From contig OW804097.1 in NCBI GenBank assembly GCA_942159475.1, positions 115,952,169 to 116,016,168 of the forward strand: DNA of 64,000 nucleotides, read 5' to 3'. Shown here one piece after another: positions 55,397-64,000 of this stretch; the stretch's first letter is position 1; each line of letters begins with the position of its first letter. This stretch comes from Sthenelais limicola (lineage: Eukaryota > Annelida > Polychaeta > Phyllodocida > Sigalionidae). A program made the position numbers and the translations under genes. The notes under the pieces are model-generated. The model was not told the DNA's origin and did no database searches. It saw nothing but the letters and a program-made list of their open reading frames with translations.

Positions 55397-55770
55397 GGGT
55401 GAAGTCGCCAAAAGAACTACAATTCACTCAATCCCCTCAAATAACCCAAATTTCAGACGAAAATAAAGTTCAAAATACAGTTTTGGGGGTTTTTTTGTGT
55501 GTAGGGGGGTTATTCCATTTACAGGCGATTTGATGTAAGAACCTACACATATTAGGAATCCTATGTGAATAAAGGAGGCCGTTGGGACTCCATTAAAATT
55601 AAAATTGAATAAATATGCATGCGACAGAAGGGAAAGTTTCTCAGTTGTCTGGATTTCATTGTATCCCTTCATCAAATTATTTAATAAATCTATATTTAAT
55701 GATTTACTGGCGGCAATTTGGTCAATACTAGTAGGGAAATTCGAGTATATTTGGCATTGCATTGATTGTT
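55397..55770. repeat. Rearranged family A copy
   Basis: The left piece 55397-55480 is in '-' order. The piece 55712-55768 (CAATTTGGTCAATACTAG on) is in '+' order, with about 230 unrelated bp between. Confidence 0.55.
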
Positions 55771-55914
55771 TATTTTATTTTGTGAAGGTCTATTCAACAT
55801 TGGGACGCCCCATTGACCTTTGACCCCTTTTTCATAGCTTAGCTGTGTGTGCTGGTAAATATGATTATTTGTAGGTAAATACAGGACCTGGTCTTAGAGA
55901 AGAAACGCTATGAA

Positions 55915-57155
55915 TATAGGGTGGAATATTTAGCCACGTCGACAAGACTTTCTCTCACTCACTCTCTCACACTCTTCTCTCTCCATGTTTCTCTCACATA
56001 TATTCTCTCTCTCACTCTCCCCTCCCTCTCTCCCTCTCTCTATCATAGAGTATGTTACTCTCTCTCACACTCCCTCTCTCCCCCCCTCCCTCTCTTTGTC
56101 TTACTCTCTCTCTCCATACTCTCCCCCCCCCCTCCCTCTCCCTCTCTGACTCCCTCTCTCTCTATCTCACTCTCTTCTCTGCCCCTCTCTCTCCCCATCT
56201 TACTCTCTCTCTCTCCCTTTCTCTCCCCCCCCTCCCTCTCCCTCTCTGACTCCCTCTCTCTCTATCTCACTCTCTTCCCTGCCCCTCTCTCTCCCCATCT
56301 TCCTCTCTCTATCTCTGTCTCTCTCCCCCCACCCTCTCTCCCCCCACCCTCTCTCTCCCTCTCTCTCCCTCTCTCTCCCTCTCTCTCCCCCTCTATAGGG
56401 TGGAATATTTAGCCACGTCGACAAGATTTTCTCTCACTCGCTCTCTCAAACACATTCTCTCTCTCTCCCCTCCTCCTCTCTGTCTTACTCTCTCCCCCCC
56501 TCCCTCTCCCTCTCTGACTCCCCTCTCTCTCTATCTCACTCTCTTCTCTCCCCCTCTCTCTCCCCATCTCACTCTCCCTCTCTCTATCTCTGTCTCTCTC
56601 CCCCCACCCTCTCTCTCTCCCTCTCTCTCCCTCTCTCTCCCCCCTCTATAGGGTGGAATATTTAGCCACGTAGACAAGATTTTCTCTCACTCACTTTCTC
56701 ACACTCTTCTCTCTCCCTGTCTCTCTCACATATATTCTCTCTCTCTCTCTCTCCTCCCTCTCTCTCTCTTACTCTCTCTCTCTCCATCCTCTGCCCCCCC
56801 CCCCCTCCCTCTCCCTCTCTGACTCCCTCTCTCTCTATCTCACTCTCTTCTCTCCCCCTCTCTCTCCCCATCCCACTCTCCCCACCTCGATCTCTCTCTC
56901 TCTCCCCCCCCCCTTCTCTCTCCCTCTCTCTCCCTCCTTCCCCCCCTCCCTTCCCTCTTCCTCTCTCTCTCTCTTGATCTCTCTGTCCCTCTCTCTCTGC
57001 ATGTCCCACTCTCTTCACTTCCCTCTCTCTCGTTCTCTCTCTCCCTCTGCCTCTCTCTCTTTCTCCATCTCCCTCTCCCTCTCTCTCTCTCCCTCTCTCT
57101 CTCCCTTCATTTAACTCCCCCTCTCTCAATCTCTCTCTCTCTCTCTCTCCCCCGC
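55915..57155. repeat. CT-rich satellite with higher-order repeats
   Basis: TCTC/CCCT tracts. The non-simple phrase GTGGAATATTTAGCCACGT begins three blocks near 55915, 56394 and 56647, so whole blocks were copied. Long Ser/Leu/Pro frames are artefacts. Confidence 0.9.
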
Positions 57156-57189
57156 TATCTATATATTTGAAATGGATGCTTATGGTGGT

Positions 57190-57340
57190 AAACATTAAAA
57201 ACATCTGAAATGTAATTCTATTTTTGTTTTATTTGGTACACATGTAGTCATGCTACTATCAGTGCTAAGCACCCAAAACGTGAAAACATTCCAACAAAGG
57301 GATCTTATAAATGAATCAATTTGAGAAATGAATCACTCTT
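57190..57340 (+). repeat. Family B MITE, right part
   Basis: ACATTAAAAACATCTGAAAT through AACATTCCAACAAAGGGATC. Confidence 0.6.
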
Positions 57341-57524
57341 GTGTGGGGACGGCTTGCACATGTACTACAGTCGCCACCTGGTGGTTCCAACTAGCAGTAT
57401 TTGGGTCAGATTTTCAGAAAATGTACAATTCGTCTTCACCAATTCTCTCACATGACCCACATTTAACCCATTCACAGCTGAACGTCACAAAGTGTGTGTG
57501 TCTAAAAAACGTTATTGCATCGCT

Positions 57525-57567
57525 ATGATTGACGTCATAGGACGACGTCATAGGACGACGTCACGTC
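57525..57567. repeat. Short tandem repeat with ACGTCA cores
   Basis: GACGTCATAGGAC occurs in overlapping series: three GACGTCA in 40 bp. Confidence 0.75.
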
Positions 57568-58201
57568 CTAGAAAAACGGGAGGTGGTGACCTAGGCCTCA
57601 CATAAAAATAACATTAATTTTTGTTTCTCATCTCCTGGATTTATTACTGCGTATATAGTGTTCAAACTACAGGCTTGCTTAGAGAACATATAGGACTGAA
57701 GGCAGGCCCTGGAAAAATCATTTCAAACGATTATATATAGCCAGAAATAAATGGCAAATCTTGCTGCATCTCGCTGCAGGGAAACAATATCAGACGTCGT
57801 CATAAATGGGTGACAGCACGCACATGGGTATCAGAAGGAAAATCCTATTTATTCAATTTAAAATACAATGATTACATTGATGTGATACCACAGGATACTA
57901 AGAGGCATTGGATATCTAACTTTGACAGCTTATTTTGTGAATATCAACGCAATATCTTTAATTATGAGACCTGAATGGGTTACCATTATGAACTGAAGTC
58001 GTCTGCATTGTGACGTAATGTTTTCCCACCATGTGTAATCTAATGAATACATGCTATTTTGTGTTGCCATGGCAATGGTATTATTTTAAAACAATATCTT
58101 TTATGAAAAATGTAGTCAACATAGAAGATAATCCTGAAAGCAGATTTTGAATATGTAAAATAGTAAAAAAAATATAACTGTTTTTAGAATATAACATGCT
58201 C

Positions 58202-58340
58202 ATAATGCCTGGAGGCATTATCCGTTTTTTCCCATGTATTGCAGGTAATGCCTGAAGGCATTATCCGTTTTTTCCCATGTATTGCAGGTAATGCCTGAAG
58301 GCATTATCCGTTTTTTCCCAGGGAATGCCTGAAGGCATTA
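58202..58340. repeat. Tandem hairpin units, about 43 bp, three to four copies
   Basis: Each unit has TAATGCCTGAAGGCATTA followed by TCCGTTTTTTCCCATG. They lie just inside the piggyBac-like right end. Confidence 0.85.
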
Positions 58341-58534
58341 TTAGTATTTATTGGGTTAAGACAGAAATGAGCTTCAAAATGTTGTTTAACATAACAGAAC
58401 TGATACTTTAAATCATTGCCATACCAAATATACTCAGATATACCCAGTATTTATCATGTTTTTAGCAGAATTTAGCAGAAATGACTAAATATGTAGAGCT
58501 GCCAATTGTACATTTTTTGAAAATCTGACCCATT

Positions 58535-59340
58535 TTGTTATCTTCCTCCCATGGCCTACTGCATGTGGGAGTAGTCCAGTCAAATTAGTGATATACCTGG
58601 AACAAATTGCAATAGTTTCGAACCTTGGTTTTTTAGAATCTTCAGGTCTTTCTCATTAACATACTAAAAATCTAGAACCATAAAAAAAAATGGGGACGAC
58701 CCCTACTAGCACGCCAAAGAAAAAAAGTTAGAAAATGTAGGAAAATCACCCAAAATTAAAGAATAATTTTATTACTTCAATTGGGATTCATTAGAATTAG
58801 ATGGAAAAGGTGGACATGTCTCAATAAATACAACTCCGGGGGGACATTTGGGTTTTGTTTGATTGTAGTGATGTTACATGTCCTGACATGTTTCGACTAA
58901 CAGTATAGTCTTCATGAGAGGATTTTAATGTCATTATAAGACGGAAAACACAGATTTTAATTAAGTTGTATTATTTTCGTAGTGGGGAAAGCATTGATTT
59001 TTTAATATATATCGATCACTTTCAGGAATAGTCAATGTCTGTTGAGTTTGTCGTACACGTCTGAACAATGTTCCTTCATCTATGATAGTTTTTTAGGGAG
59101 GTGGGCGGGAACAAAATTTTTTCCCTGTTGACGATGGGAATATGGAGGCGTTAGAGGACGTCTGTATGAACGTGACAGTTTGTGTGACGTAGCGGTGTGA
59201 CGTGAGGGCGAGTGAAAATCGTTCTCCCGCCATAATGACTGAGAATTATTCAAGAGAACAATTCTCTAATCATTATTGTATAATAACCGACGGTTGAAAT
59301 CTATGTAAGTTCGAATTGTGATGTGCTAGCATAGGAGTTC
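58535..59340. other. No gene seen
   Basis: A moderately GC-rich patch at 59140-59235 contains GTGACGT motifs. No frame. Confidence 0.4.
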
Positions 59341-59342
59341 AA

Positions 59343-59515
59343 AATATAGGCTAGTAAATTCGTTAAATATAGGCTAGTAAATTCGTTAAATATAGGCTAG
59401 TAGATTCGTTAAATATAGGCTAGTAGATTCGTTAAATATAGGCTAGTAGATTCGTTAAATATAGGCTAGTAGGCTAGTAAATTCGTTAGATATAGGCTAG
59501 TAGATTTGGTAGATA
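59343..59515. repeat. 23-bp tandem repeat, about seven copies
   Basis: Unit AAATATAGGCTAGTAGATTC with GTT. One unit has an extra AGGCTAGT. Confidence 0.88.
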
Positions 59516-59516
59516 T

Positions 59517-59751
59517 GGACCAGATTTTCAGAAAATGTACAATTGGCAGCTGTACATTTTGAGTAAATTCTGTTAAATTAAGCTGCAATTTGTTCAATAC
59601 TAGGTAAATTCGGGTATATTTGGCATTGCATTGATTCTAGTAATCACTTAGGTTAAGTTGAACTGTATTCTGAACTTTATTTTCGTCTTAAATGTGAGTT
59701 ATTTGAGAAGATTGGTGAAGGCGAATTGTACATTTTCTGAAAATCTGACCC
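59517..59751 (+). repeat. Family A MITE, full
   Basis: GGACCAGATTTTCAGAAAAT at the left, consensus right end. Directly follows the 23-bp repeat. Confidence 0.86.
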
Positions 59752-59794
59752 ATATAGGCTATTCCTTTAGGTTAACCTCAGACATGAATAGATA

Positions 59795-59932
59795 TCTTCT
59801 ATACAGTCTTGTAATCTGGCACATGTTTATATCATGACAGGAAAACATTCTGAGTAAGGATTCTTGTGGTAAAATATTTTTAAAATATTGTTTTGCGACT
59901 TGTGATTCATTTCTCTGTAACACATCACCTAT
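59795..59932 (+). repeat. Family B MITE, right part
   Basis: CAGTCTTGTAATCTGGCACA to TCTCTGTAACACATCACC. Confidence 0.65.
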
Positions 59933-59955
59933 TATTATATATCTCTTCAGTTATG

Positions 59956-60058
59956 AATGTTGAACTGTATTTTTAACCTCATTTTTTTGTTTACTTAAAT
60001 CTGGGTTATGTGGGATGATTGGTGAAGGAGAATTGTACAATTTTTCTGACGTTACCCA
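59956..60058 (+). repeat. Family A MITE, right part, upstream of tRNA-Val
   Basis: GTTGAACTGTATTTTTAACC to TTTTTCTGACGTTACCC. Confidence 0.65.
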
Positions 60059-60109
60059 TGTGGTATCTTTGGTTGTTGCTAAAGTGGGAGGTCGGCTGTG
60101 AAGCAAGCA

Positions 60110-60182
60110 GGTTCCGTAGTGTAGTGGTTATCACGTTCGCTTCACACGCGAAAGGTCCTGGGTTCGAAACCCGGCGGAACCT
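60110..60182 (+). tRNA. tRNA-Val (CAC)
   Basis: Full cloverleaf. Acceptor stem GGTTCCG pairs with CGGAACC. D arm is GTGTAGTGGTTATCAC. Anticodon stem TTCGC/GCGAA has loop TTCACAC, anticodon CAC (60143-60145). T arm is CTGGG/CCCGG around TTCGAAA, with one G-T pair. The A box and B box (GGTTCGAAACC) are both intact. No intron. The discriminator base is T, whereas valine tRNAs usually have A. No tRNA-unrelated tail follows, so it looks like a gene and not a SINE head. Confidence 0.93.
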
Positions 60183-60193
60183 ATGTCCGCAGG

Positions 60194-60199
60194 TTTTTT
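60194..60199 (+). terminator. Pol III terminator of tRNA-Val
   Basis: A run of six T begins 12 nt after the tRNA 3' end. Confidence 0.85.
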
Positions 60200-60650
60200 C
60201 GTTTCTAGATTCCAATTACAATCTTACTGCCGCCCTGTTTTTCTTTTTGATACATGTACTGTTTATTTCTCGACAATTTCACAAATTGTGATACGTTTAA
60301 AGGAAAATTAATAAAGTACTACACACAAAAAAAATTGAATGATATTAAATTGTATAGCTCTTATATTTATAAGTTACTGGGCTTGTATGCAAGAGGTATC
60401 ATCGACATACAAATAGCCTCCATTAATATTTATGTCGCCATTTTTGTGTTTTCTTGGCCAGATACTAAAAACAGATTTACCACAATGTCTGGAATCTATC
60501 AAAACATAATGTCATAAATTACACACCAGTACTTATGGATTTCAACGATCATACATCTACTCTACTTGGTATAGAAAAGATACATTGTATATTAATAAGA
60601 ATAGTGACTTTAGTTGATTGTGTCTGGTGGGTCTTGGATAAACTTCTTAA

Positions 60651-60763
60651 GGGCCTAGTCCACTAAGCCGATTCTCATGCGATTTTGCGCCGCAGAGGAC
60701 TCTTTTACATTAAGTTCTGTGAGAATCGCATGAGAATCGGCTTAGTGGACAAGGCTCTTTAGT
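60651..60763. mobile_element. Small hairpin MITE with exact arms
   Basis: GTCCACTAAGCCGATTCTCA plus TGCGATT is inverted exactly at 60725-60751. Outer AGGGCC/GGCTCT are partly paired. Confidence 0.8.
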
Positions 60764-60818
60764 TTAGCCTCGAATGTCTTCTTCATCAGTTCGAATTTCT
60801 CAATATTTTTTTAAAACT

Positions 60819-61042
60819 GGGTCAGATTTTCAGAAAATGTACAATTGGCAGCTCTATACATTTAGTAGATTCTGCTAAATTTTGGCCAATACGTGGTAAA
60901 TTCGAGTAAATTCGGTATTGCATTGATTCTAGAATTCTGTTTGCTTAGGTTGAACAGTATTTGGAACTTTATTTTCATCTGAAATTTGGGTTATTTGAGA
61001 GAATTGGTGAAGGCAAATTGTAGACTACATTTTCTGGCGACA
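60819..61042 (+). repeat. Family A MITE, full, right end altered
   Basis: Consensus left end. Right end has a duplicated GTAGACTACATTTT then CTGGCGACA. Confidence 0.78.
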
Positions 61043-61044
61043 AC

Positions 61045-62095
61045 ATAGCTGTACATGTATACAACCCATTCAAATGACTATTCACGCGTACACAGTAGCA
61101 CGGTATCGGGTTGATGAGTCGGCTAGCGACAACTGTACAAAAACTAACAACATTGAACTACATTATTGATAGCGGAGACGGAAAGTCATGTGATTGCAGG
61201 TGGCGCTGCGAACCAGGGGTTGACTTTTGAGCGGTATTGGGTGCATGTCCCATAGAGTTCCATAGTAAAATTTTGAGATTTAAGCCCCTCTAAAATATAG
61301 AAAACATTCGTCAAAAATTAATTGCTTTCATTGACACAAAGTTTGATATTGTAAGTATCACATATGTTGAGATCAAAACAATTTCTCATCGTTATCATGT
61401 AGAAACAGGAGTATAAACTTTGGGATTTTAATATGGGAGTCTATGGGGGCCGATGCCTGTATGCAATCCCTGCCGTATCTGTTACCCTTTCCAACGCACT
61501 TCATTCAAAGTTTAAATCTCATCTTTCCTGGACAAACTATGTTGAAATTAAAGGTTCTCTGGAAAGATATATTCTTATTAATATATATGTGAAAGAATTT
61601 GACCTGATAGACAGCATAAATGTTTGTAAAATCCAGAATTAATTCTCTGAAAACAGTACCCGTTGCACCGCTACCGGAACCCGCCTGCCGTCTCAAAGAA
61701 TAGGACGATCTGTTCCGCCTCGTGCCATATACTTCTACACATATTAGCGAATGCAACCTTATAACATCTTTTTCTATCTTTTTTTTTTTTAAGTTTCTAT
61801 GATAATTTTATCTTTTTCTATCTTTACTCCAACTTGATATGTCCTTCTCCAAGGGCAATATTTCATGTATAAATAACGGGGTTTATATCTTAATAACTAT
61901 GTTAAATGATGATGTGTGTGCCATAAACATTTATTTATCCTAGACAATGAGTCTTTATATCCAGATATGGCAGTCGCTCTCTGTTCAAACTACCACATTT
62001 TTGTCATCAATGTATTTACCCATTCCATCACGACCTATAACAAATGTTAGCTTTAAGTTTATACATTCTGTGTAACTTCATTCAAGGATTCGAAG
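61045..62095. other. No gene seen
   Basis: Short frames at 61433-61756 have no recognised domain. Confidence 0.4.
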
Positions 62096-62195
62096 TCGGC
62101 AGTCACTGGAAGACCTGTTTCGCTTGTCACATATTTGACCAACCATTGTAATTCCAGCGACAATAAAGAATTTTTTAATTGAATTGAATGACATT
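62085..62195 (+). repeat. Retroposon 3' tail
   Basis: TGTAATTCCAGCGACAATAA then AGAATTTTTTAATTGAATTG. Similar to the tail in the A copy at 23777-23838. Confidence 0.55.
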
Positions 62196-62870
62196 GAGTT
62201 AACACCTGATCACATTATTTTTAACCTTTTAAATTATTCTTTTATTTTTAAAGAATTCATGAATGACAGAAGGCATATTTACACATGGCTCACATTCGAG
62301 CGTGTGCAATGTTAATCTGCCAAGATCAGAATGATTCAACATAAGGGCCATGAATAATTTAGGCCATACGATATTTAATTGTGTTCATAATTTAATGATT
62401 TCTCAGTTGGTTCCATCCGTTATCGTGAGTACGAATGAAAGATTCAAAAAGAAGAAAATGAAGAAGAATTTATATTTCTTCAATTCCCTGAGTTTTTCAT
62501 GAATTCATGGCTTTTTCAGGAATATTTGGATGATTTTGTTCTTTGCTGACCTACAGTGGCAATATCTGGATCAAATAGTTAAGTTTGCTTCTTCATATCT
62601 CCATTTAGCCAGTGATGTCCTTATATTTTCGATTCCAAACGGATTCCTAAAATTTAAGAAGATGATAGAGAAGTGATATTTCGGCGGGTCCTCTAAATGT
62701 TTTTTGGGGAGATAATTCAATTTTACGCCAAGAAGAACAGGCCAAAATCCTCTAATACTCTATCTGAGTGGCCTTTGGATGATGGGTATGGAATAAATAG
62801 ACCACTAAATAGACAATTTCATATTTTTATGGAAATCACAAATGTTTTGGAAGTGTTATACGTGTTTCCA
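62196..62870. other. No gene seen
   Basis: AT-rich sequence only. Confidence 0.4.
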
Positions 62871-62871
62871 C

Positions 62872-63020
62872 ACCACAAGTCCCCATCTTTCCCATCATGC
62901 ATTTGTTTAACATAGGTCATTTCTACAAGCTCTGAAATTGGTGAAAATATTCTTGCATTTTTCGATAAAAAATATTGCACGGTAACAGACATGCGCAGTG
63001 GCACATGCAAATCCCTTAAT
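62872..63020 (+). repeat. Family C MITE, right part
   Basis: AAGTCCCCATCTTTCCCATC to AGTGGCACATGCAAATCCCT. Confidence 0.72.
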
Positions 63021-63436
63021 TTTAGATTTTTGTTTAGATTTTAGATTTTGTTTTATTCGGGTATTAACATTGTATTAATCAGTCGACCCTAATCGATGAA
63101 AACGATTCAAAGTGATCACAATCATAGCAAGTGTATCTAAGGATGATATTTAGGGCATTAATAGAAAAATTACTCACACAAGTTCTGTAGGATAGAGCCG
63201 AAAAGATACATGCAAGTAAAAAGTGACCCCTCGTCATATCATGCAGTTTTTTATTTTCCTTTTCTACCTCTGCTTACAGTGCTACCTACATAGAGAGTAG
63301 ACATTGCGATAGAAATCCTTTACTAAAAAAGACTAATCAAATGTTACGTATGCTTTGAACAGAAACAAATTTCTTGTTCAGAGGTGATTACTACAATAAA
63401 CCCACAGGCAAACAAAGTAATTGATAAACATATTAT

Positions 63437-63858
63437 GTGATGTGTTTCAGGAAAATGAGTCATAATTAAGTCGCAAAAAATAGATTTTGAGATACCATTA
63501 TATTTGAAAAGATGAGATCAAGCGGATTTCAATGGTAGTAAACAGCCTAATAATCTAATAAGTATTTCTAGATTTTAAGTTTGATATTTTCATTTTTGAA
63601 AAAAGAAGTTTCCAATATTTCTTGGGGGAAATAAAATAAACAGTAAAGTAACCAAATGTAGTCCATATGATGACCTTCAAAACGAAAGGATATACTACAT
63701 ACATTGTCTTGAAATTTGATACATCGATCGATATAACTATAAATGATGAACTCCAAAAGAATCAGAACATGCCAATGAAGTGATCTTGCAAAATAAACAC
63801 TTTGAAAAATACCATTTTTGCGACTTGTGGCTGATTTCCCTGAAACACATCACATTTA
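63437..63858 (+). repeat. Family B MITE, full, after the fibrinogen-domain stop
   Basis: TGTGATGTGTTTCAGGAAAA at the left, CCTGAAACACATCACATTTA at the right, 14-17 bp from the stop codon at 63873. Confidence 0.87.
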
Positions 63859-63872
63859 ATGATTAATATTGC

Positions 63873-64000
63873 TCATGGTCTTTTTATCATCATCACTGTC
63901 TTTTTTAATGAGTAGCGACTGCCTCTCCAGGAATACCAGTTGATACCCTTAGAACTTTGTGTACTATTGTACTCTCCATTGAGGTTAGCGCGATGACAGT
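63873..64000 (-). CDS. Fibrinogen-related protein, C-terminal end (partial)
   Basis: The minus-strand frame from the window edge reads CHRANLNGEYN, then GINWYSWRGSRYSLKKT, then VMMIKRP and stop (TGA 63873-63875), 41 residues. This is the end of a fibrinogen C-terminal (FReD) domain: the Cys-His of the last disulfide, the GINW-x-W-G-YSLK core, and the final M-x-I-RP. Such proteins include ficolins, tenascins and angiopoietin-like lectins, secreted and often immune-related. The rest lies beyond 64000. A family B MITE begins 14-17 bp after the stop codon. Confidence 0.85.
   Translation of the reverse strand, partial: CHRANLNGEYNSTQSSKGINWYSWRGSRYSLKKTVMMIKRP

Larger units (their letters stand above)
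57467..58355. mobile_element. piggyBac-like non-autonomous element, 889 bp
   Basis: Starts CCCATTC, ends TTATTGGG, and is bordered by TTAA on both sides (57463-57466, 58356-58359). Family A copies without it keep a single TTAA at this spot (CACATTTAAGAC). TTAA duplication with CCC...GGG ends is the piggyBac mark. The terminal repeat is very short (CCCA). No transposase frame. It carries GACGTCATAG repeats near the left end and three hairpin units near the right. Confidence 0.8.
57403..58531 (-). repeat. Family A MITE split by a TTAA-flanked element
   Basis: Left arm 57403-57466 ends CCCACATTTAA. The right arm resumes at 58356 with TTAAGACAGAAATGAGC and runs to AAAATCTGACCC. Confidence 0.85.

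Noticed and set aside
55921..57204. Ser/Leu/Pro frames of up to 180 codons on both strands
   Set aside because: Low-complexity CT satellite. No start context, no splice sites and no non-repetitive coding part.
60110..60182. tRNA-derived SINE head
   Set aside because: The cloverleaf is intact, is followed by a T run, and no SINE body follows.

Overview
This is an animal nuclear genomic window. Three things show it: spliced coding exons with GT/AG borders, a Pol III tRNA gene, and a dense population of small DNA transposons and LINE remnants. The genes (a peptide-receptor-like class A GPCR, an SLC22 transporter, a GT31 glycosyltransferase and the end of a fibrinogen-domain gene), the AT-rich sequence and the roughly 1 kb introns fit a marine invertebrate such as a cephalochordate, hemichordate, echinoderm or lophotrochozoan. 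I cannot name the species from sequence alone.

Layout. 1-4360: repeats, including a decayed LINE reverse-transcriptase remnant (about 2680-3300). 4361-9976, minus strand: a five-exon class A GPCR of 390 aa whose exon phases all agree. A probable 5' UTR exon lies near 20396-20580, next to a CpG-rich promoter-like block at 20590-20900. 10000-30000: gene-poor, made of satellites (37-bp and 58-bp units), foldback elements and MITEs, with one unrecognised open frame carrying a 28-residue duplication (25446-25769, minus). 30065-44288, plus strand: a complete twelve-exon SLC22 organic ion transporter of 563 aa. A LINE RT fragment sits in its second intron (32812-33726, minus). 44383-46560: a MITE split by a 1.75-kb satellite-filled inverted-repeat element. 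48532-49911, minus: an intronless-CDS GT31 glycosyltransferase of 459 aa. 50400-60000: promoter-like CRE/CCAAT sequence, MITEs, CT-rich satellite and a piggyBac-like element. 60110-60182: tRNA-Val(CAC). 63873-64000, minus: the last coding segment of a fibrinogen-related gene that runs off the window.

Repeat names used here. Family A: about 235 bp, inverted ends starting GGGTCAGATTTTCAG, some 37 copies or pieces. Family B: about 420 bp, ends reading GTGATGTGTTTCAGG, about 20 copies. Family C: about 350 bp, ends TAGGGGACTTGCATG, eight copies or pieces. For A, '+' means the end reading GGCAGCTGTACA is on the left. For B, '+' means the end reading GGATTTTGAGATAT is on the left. For C, '+' means the end reading CCGCCATTTTGAAT is on the left. 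Copies nested in each other give a relative order: B, R, Q and LINE tails are older than the A copies inserted in them, and A is older than the piggyBac-like element and a retroposed tail.

The genes do not form a pathway: each is an independent unit, and intergenic and intronic space is mainly transposon-derived. Several MITE ends lie within 8-18 bp of splice sites or a stop codon.
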